42,099 nucleotides of DNA, taken from NCBI GenBank assembly GCA_031291725.1, contig JARLIM010000009.1, positions 1 to 42,099 of the forward strand, written 5' to 3'. The notes under the pieces are model-generated. The model ran no database searches. It saw nothing but the letters and a program-made list of their open reading frames with translations, and was not told the DNA's origin. The translations under genes and the position numbers were made by a program. Of this stretch, positions 24,841-33,167 are shown piece after piece. This stretch comes from Acetobacteraceae bacterium (GTDB taxonomy: Bacteria > Pseudomonadota > Alphaproteobacteria > Acetobacterales > Acetobacteraceae). Position 1 is the stretch's first letter. The number at the start of each line of letters is the position of its first letter.

Positions 24841-25598
24841 TGCAAACCGGGCTGAAAGTGACCAATCTCTGCAAGCGTTTCGGCGGCATCGTCGTCGCCG
24901 ATGCGATTGATCTGGACGTGCCAGCCGGGCGCATTGTCGGGCTGATCGGGCCGAATGGCGCGGGCAAGACGTCGTTTTTCAATCTGGTCTCGGGCGTGGT
25001 CGCCCCCGATGCCGGGCAGGTGATGCTCGACGGCGAGGACGTGACCGGACTGAAGATGGCCGAGCGCGCCCGCCGCGGATTGGCGCGGACGTGGCAAAAC
25101 CTGCGGCTGTTCCCGTCGCTGTCGGTGCTCGACAATCTGCTGATCGGCACGCGGGATTATCCGGGTGAGCGACTGAGCCGTCTGGCGCTGCAATCGGGCC
25201 GCATTGCACGCGATGAGACGCAGGACCGGCTGAAGGCGCTGGATGTGCTGGAGCGCATCGGGCTGGCCGGGATTGCGCATACCGACATCGTCAACGTGCC
25301 TTACGGTCAGCAGAAACTGATCGGCGTGGCGCGGGCGCTGATGAACGACCCGCGCTGCCTGCTGCTCGACGAGCCGATGGCGGGGGTGGAGGGGCAAGCC
25401 TATCGCACGCTGCAATCGGTGGTGCGCGGGCTGGCGGCGAGCGGTGTGGCCGTCTGCGTGGTCGAGCACAACGTCGCCTTCATTCGCGATTTGTGTAACG
25501 AGGGCGTGTTCATGTTCGCGGGCAAGGTGTTGGCGCGCGGCGATGTGGAAAGTCTGGTGGCCGATCCCAGACTGACCGAACTCTATTTCGGGACATAG
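24840..25598 (+). CDS. livG: ABC transporter ATP-binding protein, LivG type
   Basis: One of two ATPases of the importer, 252 residues. Walker A is GPNGAGKTSFF (about residues 38-48); Walker B is CLLLDEPMAGVEG. The signature loop is divergent: VPYGQQKLIGVARAL stands where LSGGQ..R is usual, a form often seen in LivG proteins. The insert that distinguishes LivG from LivF is present (LIGTRDYPGERLSRLALQ). The ATG at 24840 overlaps the livM stop (TGATG). Confidence 0.92.
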   Translation: MQTGLKVTNLCKRFGGIVVADAIDLDVPAGRIVGLIGPNGAGKTSFFNLVSGVVAPDAGQVMLDGEDVTGLKMAERARRGLARTWQNLRLFPSLSVLDNLLIGTRDYPGERLSRLALQSGRIARDETQDRLKALDVLERIGLAGIAHTDIVNVPYGQQKLIGVARALMNDPRCLLLDEPMAGVEGQAYRTLQSVVRGLAASGVAVCVVEHNVAFIRDLCNEGVFMFAGKVLARGDVESLVADPRLTELYFGT

Positions 25599-25602
25599 AA
25601 CG

Positions 25603-26286
25603 ATGCTCGAAATCGATCACGTCACCGCCCGGCACGGCACGCTGACCGCGCTGGGCGATATTTCCTTCACCCTGGAGCCCGGCCAACGCCTGGGTGTGTT
25701 CGGCCATAACGGCGCGGGCAAGACGACACTGCTGCGCTGCATCGTGGGGGCGCATGTGCCGACTTCCGGTGAGGTGCGGTTCCGCAACCGCCCGGTGGCG
25801 GCGGGCCATGTGGCGCAGAATGTGCGCGAGGGCATCGCCTTCGTCGGCCAGGGCCATAACGTGTTCCCGACGCTGACGGTTGCGCAAAACCTGCGCATCG
25901 CCGGATTGCTGTTCGACCCGACCTTCGCCAAGGAGGTTTTGCGGATCTTCCCGGTGCTGGAAGAGCGCCGCCACCAGCGCGCCGGGCTGATGTCGGGCGG
26001 GGAGCAGCAGATGCTCGCCCTTGGGATGGCGTTGATGACCCAGCCGAAATGGCTGCTGCTCGATGAGCCGTCCACCGGCCTCGCCCCGGTGATTGTGCGC
26101 AACGTGATGCGCCAGCTGCGTGAGATCAATCAGACGATGGGCACCGGGCTGATCATCGTGGAGCAGAACGTGCCGGCGACGCTGAAAATCGTCGAACGCG
26201 CGGTGATCCTGAAATCCGCCGGCCTGGTGTTTGACGGCGCGGCCGAGACGCTGGCGAACAAGCCCGATCTGTGGGAGTGGTTTTGA
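25603..26286 (+). CDS. livF: ABC transporter ATP-binding protein, LivF type
   Basis: Second ATPase, 227 residues, slightly shorter than the usual 235. Walker A is GHNGAGKTTLL, the signature LMSGGEQQMLALGMAL and Walker B WLLLDEPSTGLAP, all intact. GHNVFPTLTVAQNL is the LivF Q-loop region. It starts four bases after livG and its TGA overlaps the ATG of the MmgE/PrpD gene by one base, tying the transporter and the enzymes into one transcript. Confidence 0.93.
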   Translation: MLEIDHVTARHGTLTALGDISFTLEPGQRLGVFGHNGAGKTTLLRCIVGAHVPTSGEVRFRNRPVAAGHVAQNVREGIAFVGQGHNVFPTLTVAQNLRIAGLLFDPTFAKEVLRIFPVLEERRHQRAGLMSGGEQQMLALGMALMTQPKWLLLDEPSTGLAPVIVRNVMRQLREINQTMGTGLIIVEQNVPATLKIVERAVILKSAGLVFDGAAETLANKPDLWEWF

Positions 26287-27677
26287 TGGCAGAGGCGGAT
26301 CTGCGCGCCCGGACCGGGGACGGCATACGCGCCTTGGCGGCATGGGCGGCCTCCCCCGCCGCACGGCAATTGCCGGATGACATTCGCCGACGCGCCGCCC
26401 TGATCCTGGCCGACGATCTCGGTGCCATGGTCGCCGGTGCGGTGGAGCCGCAGGTGGCGGCGACATTGGCGGGGTTCACCCGGTCGTCGGGACGCGAAGA
26501 GGCGACGGTGTTCGCGCCGGGTGCGCCGCGGCTGGATCGCTTCAACGCGGCGGGCGCCAATGGCATGGCGGCGGCGTGGTGTGAACTGGATGAGGGCTAT
26601 CGCGCCGTGCCCTGCCATGCCGGGGCGTATCTGCTCTCGGCTTTGCTGGCCGAGGCGGAAGCCGTGGGGGCGAGCACGCAGGAGGTGTTGGAGGCGATTG
26701 CGATTGCCTACGAGATCACCATCCGCATCGCCCACGCCTTCCCGTTCCAGCCGATGAATGTGCATCCGCATGCCGCCTTCGCCACCATTGGCGCGGCGGC
26801 GGGGGCGGCGGTGGCGCGGCGGCTGACGGCGGATCAGCTGCTCGCAGCCGTGACGGGTGCGGCCAGCATGGCGTTTGCCGGGCCGTTCAACCACGCCCCC
26901 AAAGGGGCCTTGGTGCGCAATGCCTGGACGTCAGCCGGCGCCTGGATCGGCCTGCGCTCGGCGGAATGGGCGGCAAGCGGCATTGGCGGGCTGGCGGAGA
27001 CGCCGTTCGACGTGTTCGCCGTCTGCCTTGGCACCCAGGCGCATCCGGAAGCCTTGGCCGAGGGGTTGGGCGAGAATTGGGGCGTCGCACGCGGCTATCA
27101 CAAGATTTTCGCCTGCTGCCAATATGCGCACTCCACCGTGGAGGCGAGCCTGAAGCTGCATGCGCGGCTGCACCGGCAACCCGATGCCACGCCGCCCAGC
27201 GAGATCGTGGTGGAGACGCATCCGCTCGGGCTGGGCTTGGTGGCCGTCGCGCCGGAGACGGTGCTGGCCGCCAAATTCTCCATACCGCATGCCGCCGCCG
27301 CCGTGGCGCTGCTCGGCTCCGGCGGGCAGACGGCATTCTCCAGCACAGCCCTGCACGATCCCGCCATCGCCGCCTTGCGACGTCACGTTGAGCTGCGCGC
27401 CCTGACCCCGATCGGCGCCCCACCGAATGACCGCCCGGCGCGGGTGACGTGGACATTCGCCGATGGCAGCGCATGGTCTGAGCGTTGCGACAGCGCGCGG
27501 GGCGGCACGGATCAGCCATTCGACGATGCGATCTTGCTGGCAAAACTGGCCGACAACACCGCCGCCGTCTTCCCCAACATGCCCGCCGAATTGGAATCCA
27601 TCCTGGCCGCCACCCCGGAGGCGCTTGCGCGCAATTGGGGGGAGAGCGTGCGCCGGATGACCGATCAGGAGAAATGA
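26286..27677 (+). CDS. MmgE/PrpD family protein (first copy)
   Basis: A 463-residue member of the family that includes 2-methylcitrate dehydratase PrpD, cis-aconitate decarboxylase and iminodisuccinate epimerase. It is all-helical at the N-terminus (residues 1-260), with a smaller C-terminal lid. Family marks are ILADDLGAMVAGAVEPQV, GANGMAAAWCELDEGYRAVPCHAGAYLL, which holds the Asp-Glu block, and GYHKIFACCQYAHSTVEASL. The ATG at 26286 overlaps the livF stop; AGAGG lies shortly inside, so initiation is probably coupled. It is paralogous to the gene at 29047 but diverged. The reaction is unknown; a C4-C6 di- or tri-acid dehydratase or epimerase is the likely class. Confidence 0.88.
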   Translation: MAEADLRARTGDGIRALAAWAASPAARQLPDDIRRRAALILADDLGAMVAGAVEPQVAATLAGFTRSSGREEATVFAPGAPRLDRFNAAGANGMAAAWCELDEGYRAVPCHAGAYLLSALLAEAEAVGASTQEVLEAIAIAYEITIRIAHAFPFQPMNVHPHAAFATIGAAAGAAVARRLTADQLLAAVTGAASMAFAGPFNHAPKGALVRNAWTSAGAWIGLRSAEWAASGIGGLAETPFDVFAVCLGTQAHPEALAEGLGENWGVARGYHKIFACCQYAHSTVEASLKLHARLHRQPDATPPSEIVVETHPLGLGLVAVAPETVLAAKFSIPHAAAAVALLGSGGQTAFSSTALHDPAIAALRRHVELRALTPIGAPPNDRPARVTWTFADGSAWSERCDSARGGTDQPFDDAILLAKLADNTAAVFPNMPAELESILAATPEALARNWGESVRRMTDQEK

Positions 27678-27679
27678 CG

Positions 27680-29050
27680 ATGCAGACCGATGTCGATGTT
27701 CTGGTGATCGGTGCGGGCGCTTGCGGATTGGCGGCGGCCATTGCGGCGCATGATGCAAGGGCGTCGGTGGCCATTGTCGAGAAGCGCGACCGTCCGGGCG
27801 GCAATTCGTCGCTCTCCACCGGCTCGGTGCCCGCGGCGGGGAGCCGGTTTCAGCGTGAGGCCGGGATTGTCGACAGCCCGGAGACGCTGGTGCGCGATCT
27901 GATGGCGATTGCCGGTGAGACCGACGATACCGATCTGGTGCGCCGGATGGCAGATGTCTCGGCGGAGACGGTGGAATGGCTGGTCGATACCGTGGGCGCG
28001 CGGTTGAAGCTGGTGACGGCCTACAAGCATATCGGCCACTCCGTCCCACGCCTGCACGCGCCGGTGTCGCGACGGGGGCAGGATTTGGTGGACGATCTGC
28101 TGGCGGCGGTGGCCAAGCGGGAAATCCCGCTCGCGGTGGGCAATGCGGTGCGGGATCTGATCGTCGAAGACGGCGCGGTGATGGGTGCGGTGATCGCCAC
28201 CGGGCAGGATCAGGCGGAAATCCGGGCGCACAAAGTCATTCTCTCCGTCAACGGCTTTGCCGGAAATCCCGATCTGGTGAAACGCTTCTGCCCGGAGATC
28301 GCAGGCGCGCAATATTTCGGCGCCCTCGGCTCGACTGGCGAGGCGGTGATCTGGGGCGAGAAACTGGGCGCGGATCTGGCCAATATGGCGGCCTATCAGG
28401 GCTATGCGGCGGTGGCCTATCCGCAGGGCAGTCTGTTGTCCTGGACGACGATTGAGAAAGGCGGGCTGCTGGTCGGCCAGGATGGGCGACGTTTTGGCAA
28501 TGAGAGCCTGGGCTATTCCGGCTATGCGCGCATCGTGCTCGGCCAGGGCCAGGAGGCGTTTGCGCTGTTCGATCAACGGATTTTCGACATCGCCGCCCAG
28601 GAGGAGGAGTTCGTTGAACTCTGGAATTATGGCGGCGTGAAGCGGGCCGACACACCGGAACAGGCGGCGTCCCTGCTCGGCATCGATCCGCGGGCCTTGG
28701 CCGAGGAAGTCGCCGCTTATAACGCCGCCGCCGCCGGATCGGGCGAGGACCGCTTCGGTCGGCGCGATTTCGGCCACGCGCCGTTGCAGGCCCCGTTCTA
28801 CATCGGCCGCGTGGTGCCGGGGCTGTTCCACACCCAGGGTGGTTTGCGGGTGGATGGCGATGGGCGGGTGTTGCGGCCGGATGGCACGGCGGTTGCGAAT
28901 TTGTTCGCAGGCGGCGGGGCGGCTGCCGGCATCAGCGGACGCGCGGGCGCACTGGGCTATGCCTCCGGCAACGGCTTGCTGACCGCCATCGCCCTGGGTC
29001 GTCTGGCGGCTTTGGCGGCGGCGCGGGAGATTGCGGGCGCGGCGGTATGA
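27680..29050 (+). CDS. FAD-dependent oxidoreductase, fumarate reductase/TcuA-like flavoprotein
   Basis: A 456-residue flavoprotein. The Rossmann motif VLVIGAGACGLAAAIAA starts near residue 8, followed by VEKRDRPGGNSSLSTGSVPAAG. The C-terminal block TQGGLRVDGDGRVLRPDG...NLFAGGGAAAGISG...GYASGNGLLTAIALGR is that of FAD_binding_2 proteins (fumarate reductase, tricarballylate dehydrogenase, ketosteroid dehydrogenase). It probably oxidises or reduces a C-C bond next to a carboxylate. The ATG at 27680 has AGGAG 8 bases upstream; an ATG at 27674 overlaps the previous stop but is too near. No heme or iron-sulfur partner is encoded nearby. It overlaps the second PrpD gene by four bases. Confidence 0.88.
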   Translation: MQTDVDVLVIGAGACGLAAAIAAHDARASVAIVEKRDRPGGNSSLSTGSVPAAGSRFQREAGIVDSPETLVRDLMAIAGETDDTDLVRRMADVSAETVEWLVDTVGARLKLVTAYKHIGHSVPRLHAPVSRRGQDLVDDLLAAVAKREIPLAVGNAVRDLIVEDGAVMGAVIATGQDQAEIRAHKVILSVNGFAGNPDLVKRFCPEIAGAQYFGALGSTGEAVIWGEKLGADLANMAAYQGYAAVAYPQGSLLSWTTIEKGGLLVGQDGRRFGNESLGYSGYARIVLGQGQEAFALFDQRIFDIAAQEEEFVELWNYGGVKRADTPEQAASLLGIDPRALAEEVAAYNAAAAGSGEDRFGRRDFGHAPLQAPFYIGRVVPGLFHTQGGLRVDGDGRVLRPDGTAVANLFAGGGAAAGISGRAGALGYASGNGLLTAIALGRLAALAAAREIAGAAV

Positions 29051-30441
29051 TGCTCTCCTGGCAGATCGCACAGCGCTGGCGGGCCTTGCGCGGTCAGGCG
29101 CTGCCTGCGGCGGTGATGGAGACGGCACGGCTGCATCTGCTCGATGCCATCGGCGTGGGACTGGCGGCATCCGGCTCGGAGGTGGGCGCGGCCTATCGCG
29201 ATCTCGGCGCACAGCTTGCTAAAGGTGGGCCTGCCAGCGTGTTCGGCTGCGCGCAGGGGGCGGCGGCGTGGGATGCGGCGTTGGTCAATGGCGGGCTGAT
29301 CCACAGCCTGGAATATGACGACACCCATACCGGCTCCATCGTGCATGGCGGTGCGGTGATGGCGGCAGCAGCGCTTGCGGCCGGTGAGGCGGCCGGGGCG
29401 AATGGTGCCGACATTCTGGGAGCCTATGCGCGCGGGTGGGAAATTTTGGTGCGCTTCGGCTTGGCCGCACCGGGCGGATTTCAGTCACGCGGATTTCAAA
29501 TAACCTCAGTGGGCGGCACGCTGGCGGCGGCGCTGATCGCGGCGGATCTGGGTGGGTTGGATGAAGATCAGAGCGTGGCCGCCATCGGAATCGCATTGAG
29601 CCAATCCTCGGGCGTGTTCGAATTTCTCAGCAACGGCTCCTCGGTGAAATCGATACATCCGGGTTGGGCGGCACATGGTGGATTGCTGGCCGCGCAATTC
29701 GCCCGCGCGGGCATGACTGGGCCTGAGACCGCCATTGACGGCAAATTCGGCCTGTTCGCCACCTTTGCCGGTGACACCGATGCTGCCGCGCGCCTGGGCG
29801 CATTGCTGGGCGATTTCGGCACACGCTGGCACCTGCTGGATGCCGCGTTCAAATTCCATCCCTGCTGCCACTATATCCATCCCTTCATCGAGGCCGCCGG
29901 TCTGCTGGCCGAACAGGGGGTGACGGCGGAGAACATCACCCGCCTGATCTGCCGCGTGCCACCGGGGGCTGCCGGGATTATCTGTGAGCCGTGGGCGGCC
30001 AAGCAGAGTCCCACCAGCCCGCACGCCGCCCGCTGGAGCCTGCCGATGGCCGTTGCCGCCCGCCTCGCCGAAGGACGGGTGACGCTGGCCACGTTCGAGA
30101 CACCGTTCCCGGAGCAAACCCGCAACCTTGCCGCCCGCATCGCGTGGGAGCCGTTGCACAATGCCCAATTCCCCAGCCGGTTCGAAGCGGAACTGCTCAC
30201 CGAATTGAACGATGGCCGCATGCTCGCCGTGCGGGTGGATGACGTCTATGGCAACGCCTCCCGCCCGGCGTCTGAGGCGGATATCCGGCAGAAATTCCGA
30301 GCCAATGTCGCCCTCGCCCTGGACGACACGGCGATTGCCGCCTTGGAGCAATCCGTCGCCGATCTCGACACCGCCGCCTCGCTGGCAGCGATCAGCACCG
30401 CCCTGCGCGCCCGCCGCCCCTTCCCTCACGCCGAACGATAA
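29047..30441 (+). CDS. MmgE/PrpD family protein (second copy)
   Basis: A 464-residue protein of the same family as the gene at 26286. Marks are METARLHLLDAIGVGLAASGSEV, VNGGLIHSLEYDDTHTGSIVHGGAVMAAAALA, where the Asp-Asp-Thr-His block is of the standard PrpD type, and KFHPCCHYIHPFIEAA. The first copy has DEGYRAVPCHAG at this place, so the two active sites differ and the proteins probably do different steps or form a mixed complex. The ATG at 29047 overlaps the flavoprotein stop by four bases (ATGA); ATG at 29050 is possible. Ten bases separate it from the hydantoinase-like gene. Confidence 0.88.
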   Translation: MMLSWQIAQRWRALRGQALPAAVMETARLHLLDAIGVGLAASGSEVGAAYRDLGAQLAKGGPASVFGCAQGAAAWDAALVNGGLIHSLEYDDTHTGSIVHGGAVMAAAALAAGEAAGANGADILGAYARGWEILVRFGLAAPGGFQSRGFQITSVGGTLAAALIAADLGGLDEDQSVAAIGIALSQSSGVFEFLSNGSSVKSIHPGWAAHGGLLAAQFARAGMTGPETAIDGKFGLFATFAGDTDAAARLGALLGDFGTRWHLLDAAFKFHPCCHYIHPFIEAAGLLAEQGVTAENITRLICRVPPGAAGIICEPWAAKQSPTSPHAARWSLPMAVAARLAEGRVTLATFETPFPEQTRNLAARIAWEPLHNAQFPSRFEAELLTELNDGRMLAVRVDDVYGNASRPASEADIRQKFRANVALALDDTAIAALEQSVADLDTAASLAAISTALRARRPFPHAER

Positions 30442-30451
30442 GGACAGCACG

Positions 30452-31864
30452 ATGCCCTATGATCTCGTCATTCGTGGCGCAGAGGCGATCCTGCCGGACA
30501 TCGGTCAGGTGGCCTGCGACATCGCCGTCGCCGACGGCAAAATCGCCGCCATCCTGGCCCCCGACGCGGACTGCGCCGCCGAGGCGCGTTTCGATGCGCG
30601 TGGGTTGGTCATCCTGCCCGGCGCCATCGACGTGCATCTGCATCTCGGCCACGGCAAAGACATTGCCCGCCCGCGCGTGCCCGAGGATGCCGCCCGCGAA
30701 ACCGCCGCCGCCGCCATGGGGGGCATCACCTGTTTCGTGCCCTATCTGATGGCCACCGAACCGTTCGAGGATATGTTCGACGAGGTGTGCCAAGTCACCG
30801 CAGCCGGGGCGCGGATCGATTTCGGCTATCACTTCATCATCTCCACCGAGGCGCAACTGGCCGGTGTGCCGGGTTATGCCAGCGCGCATGGCGTGCCGAG
30901 TTTCAAGATTTTCATGAATAATCGCGGCGGCGAGGGCGCACGCCTCGGCCTGCCCGACATCGATGACGGCTTTCTGCTGCGGCTGTGCGAAGCGGCGGCG
31001 GCCAATGGCGGAATGGTCTGTCCGCACCCGGAGACCATCGAACTCGCCTGGATCACCCGCAAACGTGCGCAAGCGGCAGACCCGAACGGCACGGGCGGCC
31101 TCGCCACCTGGAACGCCTCGCGCCCGCCTTTCGTGGAAGCCGATGCGGTGCAGCGGGCGGCCTATATCGGGCAGGTGACGGGCGCGCCGATCTATATCGT
31201 GCACACCTCCTCCGCCGAAGCACTGGACGCGGCCCTGCGCCATCGCCGGGCGGGCGCGCGGATCGTGGTGGAAACCTGCCCGCATTATCTGACGCATGAC
31301 ATTCTCACGCCGGGCGATGTGGCCAAGATCAACCCGCCTTTGCGTGCCCCTTCCGACCGGGAGGCGCTGTGGCAGGGATTGCTATCGGGTGAGATCGACA
31401 CGGTGGGCACCGATCATGTGCATCGCGACATCAGCTCCAAGGCAGGCGGCATCTGGGCGGCATCGCCGGGGTGTCCGGGATTGGAGACGCTGCTGCCGGT
31501 GTTGTTGAGCGAGGGGCATCACAAGCGCGGTCTGAGTTTGTCCCGCATTGCCGCCGTCTCGGCCACCAACCCGGCGCGTGCGATGGGCTTGGGCCATGTG
31601 AAGGGCGCGATTGTGCCGGGATTGGATGCGGATCTGACGCTGGTCGATCTGAAGGCCGAATGGGTGATGGACCGCGCGGATGTGGTCTCCAGCGCCGGAT
31701 ATTCGATCTATGAGGGCTGGAAATTCCATGGCCGCGTGGAGCACAGCTTCGTGCGCGGTCGCGCGGTGCTGCGCGATCGCACGTTGCAGGATGAAGCGGT
31801 CGGCACGGGGCGCTATGTGCGGCGACGCTTGCAGGGGGGCCAGAGCAACGTCCACCCAGACTGA
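30452..31864 (+). CDS. Hydantoinase/dihydropyrimidinase-like cyclic amidohydrolase
   Basis: Probably opens a cyclic amide, imide or hydantoin ring. Of 470 residues, it has the binuclear metal site of the D-hydantoinase/allantoinase family: His62 and His64 (IDVHLHLG), carboxylated Lys152 (PSFKIFM), His192 (VCPHPET), His251 (YIVHTSS) and Asp321 (GTDHVHRD). Bacterial hydantoinases follow the lysine with MAYK, whose Tyr holds the substrate; here it is MNNR, so Asn157 replaces the Tyr. HAENGD, usual around the third His, is HPETIE. These changes point to a ring other than hydantoin or dihydrouracil. The ATG at 30452 is set by AAGGACAG upstream. It is last in the operon and ends 8 bp from a convergent regulator gene. 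Confidence 0.88.
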   Translation: MPYDLVIRGAEAILPDIGQVACDIAVADGKIAAILAPDADCAAEARFDARGLVILPGAIDVHLHLGHGKDIARPRVPEDAARETAAAAMGGITCFVPYLMATEPFEDMFDEVCQVTAAGARIDFGYHFIISTEAQLAGVPGYASAHGVPSFKIFMNNRGGEGARLGLPDIDDGFLLRLCEAAAANGGMVCPHPETIELAWITRKRAQAADPNGTGGLATWNASRPPFVEADAVQRAAYIGQVTGAPIYIVHTSSAEALDAALRHRRAGARIVVETCPHYLTHDILTPGDVAKINPPLRAPSDREALWQGLLSGEIDTVGTDHVHRDISSKAGGIWAASPGCPGLETLLPVLLSEGHHKRGLSLSRIAAVSATNPARAMGLGHVKGAIVPGLDADLTLVDLKAEWVMDRADVVSSAGYSIYEGWKFHGRVEHSFVRGRAVLRDRTLQDEAVGTGRYVRRRLQGGQSNVHPD

Positions 31865-31872
31865 TCGACAGC

Positions 31873-32571
31873 TCAGCCGCTCAGACGCGGACACCCAATA
31901 TCGCCATCGCCGCCGAGTTCCATTAACGCGCGCGGGTTGAGCACGGTGACGAGGCTGGGGGTGTTGAGATCGATGATCTGGTCCTGCTTCAGCTTGGCAA
32001 AGCAGCGCGAGAGCGTCTCCACCGTCAGCGCCAGCAGACTGCCCATCTCGCGGCGCGAGACCGGGATCGTGACCATTTGTCCCAGCAGCGCACAGCCATT
32101 GCAGGCCATGCCGCGCTGGCAGGGGGGAGACGAGAGTTGCAGCAGGAAAGCCGCCACCCGCTCCAACGCGCTCGCCTGGGCGAGGGTGAGGCGACGGCGC
32201 TGCTGGCGGCCCAGTTCTTCACTCATACGACGGGCGACGAGGGGCAGATTCTCCTCGGCCAATGGCAACAGGCGTAAATCGGTGGCGGCTGTGATGGTGC
32301 AATCGGCGCGCGGACCGATCCCATCTAGCCCCGGCGCACCGATCAGCGCACCAGGGCCGATGATGTCGATCACGGCTTCACCCCATTTGCGCGAATGGCG
32401 CGTGACCAGCGCGGTGCCGTGCAGAATTTCACACGGGCGGATCATCGCCTGCCCCTGCGTCTGCACGATGTCGCGCACCTGCAGGCTGATCAGCGGCGTC
32501 GTGGGCGTGGAGAGGGAAGCGCGCAGCGGCAATATCTCTGCGGCGGAAAAGCTTGTTGTCACGTAAGTCAT
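31873..32571 (-). CDS. Crp/Fnr-family transcriptional regulator with cysteine trio
   Basis: A 232-residue regulator. A cyclic-nucleotide-binding-like beta barrel spans about residues 22-115, a dimer helix 118-148 and a winged helix 165-215. The recognition helix contains LTVETLSR, whose E-x-x-S-R is that of FNR proteins, predicting binding to TTGAT-N4-ATCAA. The CRP cAMP residues are not seen. Between the dimer helix and the DNA domain are three close cysteines: Cys151, Cys157 and Cys160 (CQRGMACNGC). FNR carries its iron-sulfur cysteines at the N-terminus, so this placing is unusual and suggests redox or metal sensing. The ATG at 32571 follows AGGA by 8 bases; a GTG at 32631 would add 20 residues. 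A fitting box lies at 33150. Confidence 0.88.
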   Translation of the reverse strand: MTYVTTSFSAAEILPLRASLSTPTTPLISLQVRDIVQTQGQAMIRPCEILHGTALVTRHSRKWGEAVIDIIGPGALIGAPGLDGIGPRADCTITAATDLRLLPLAEENLPLVARRMSEELGRQQRRRLTLAQASALERVAAFLLQLSSPPCQRGMACNGCALLGQMVTIPVSRREMGSLLALTVETLSRCFAKLKQDQIIDLNTPSLVTVLNPRALMELGGDGDIGCPRLSG

Positions 32572-32661
32572 CTGGTGATCCTGAAATCCCGGATACGCTT
32601 GCTGGCATGCCGGGTTGGCCGGAAGCGACACCCGCGCTGGGGTGCCAGGGCTGGGATGGGA

Positions 32662-33084
32662 TCACATGTCAGGAGGCGCGCGCGGCTGTGCGGCGGAGGG
32701 ACAGACCACAGCCGCCTGATGACCGATCCTGACGACAGTGCCGCGCACATGCCGTGTATAACCGGGCGGAGGCAATTCCGGCGCAATGGCCGGGCCAAAG
32801 GCGGCGTGCAGCAACGGCAGGCAGAACTGACACTCTACCGTATGCGTCGGGGTACCGCCCTGTTTCAGCCTATGCCCGCTGGCATCGACCCAGATCATCC
32901 CCTCGGACGAACAGATCTCAATCGCCCCGGCCCAGCCCGCCGCCGCGGCAATGTGCGGCGGCATGACGGCGGCAGCCACCAGATTGAGCAGCAGCAACGT
33001 TGTGCCCAGCCACGCAAACGCCTCAGCCCGCAGCAAGCGGGTTGGGGCCGGGTGGCTTCGATCGTGATGGTCGCTGTTCTGCAC
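32662..33084 (-). CDS. DUF2946-like small membrane-anchored protein
   Basis: A 140-residue protein with a hydrophobic segment at about residues 24-43 (AFAWLGTTLLLLNLVAAAVM) that could be a signal or anchor. It then has ICSSEGMIWVDASG and HTVECQFCLPLLHAA. The paired pattern ICs.xG...D..G and H..C.FC is that of DUF2946 proteins, small exported proteins often found beside copper or heme-copper genes; the function is not established. The start is GTG at 33084 with no clear ribosome site, so a later start is possible. It is encoded on the same strand as the Crp/Fnr gene, 90 bp before it, with an FNR-type box 66 bp upstream. A metal or redox role fits but is inference. Confidence 0.65.
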   Translation of the reverse strand: MQNSDHHDRSHPAPTRLLRAEAFAWLGTTLLLLNLVAAAVMPPHIAAAAGWAGAIEICSSEGMIWVDASGHRLKQGGTPTHTVECQFCLPLLHAAFGPAIAPELPPPGYTRHVRGTVVRIGHQAAVVCPSAAQPRAPPDM

Positions 33085-33149
33085 AGGAAAATTGGAATTC
33101 TTTGATCAAGTCGGAGGGTGCAGTGTGGCGAAGCTTCCGCACTGCAACC

Positions 33150-33163
33150 TTGATCAAGGTCAA
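33150..33163. promoter_or_regulatory. FNR/FixK-type box
   Basis: TTGATCAAGGTCAA matches the TTGAT-N4-ATCAA consensus in 9 of 10 fixed positions. It lies 66 bp before the DUF2946-like GTG and at the very end of the ligase gene's 3' side. The regulator at 31873 has the recognition residues expected for this site. A TTGATCAA palindrome also lies at 33102-33109, closer to the start codon. Confidence 0.6.
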
Positions 33164-33167
33164 TTAT

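Noticed and set aside
30212..30451. Upstream extension of the hydantoinase-like gene
   Set aside because: It lies in another frame of the PrpD gene; the family start MPYDLVIRGAEAI has its own ribosome site at 30452.
30902..30930. Loss of the catalytic carboxylated lysine in the hydantoinase-like enzyme
   Set aside because: At first the MAYK to MNNR change looked like loss of the catalytic residue, but the carboxylated lysine is the earlier one in SFKIFM, which is present.
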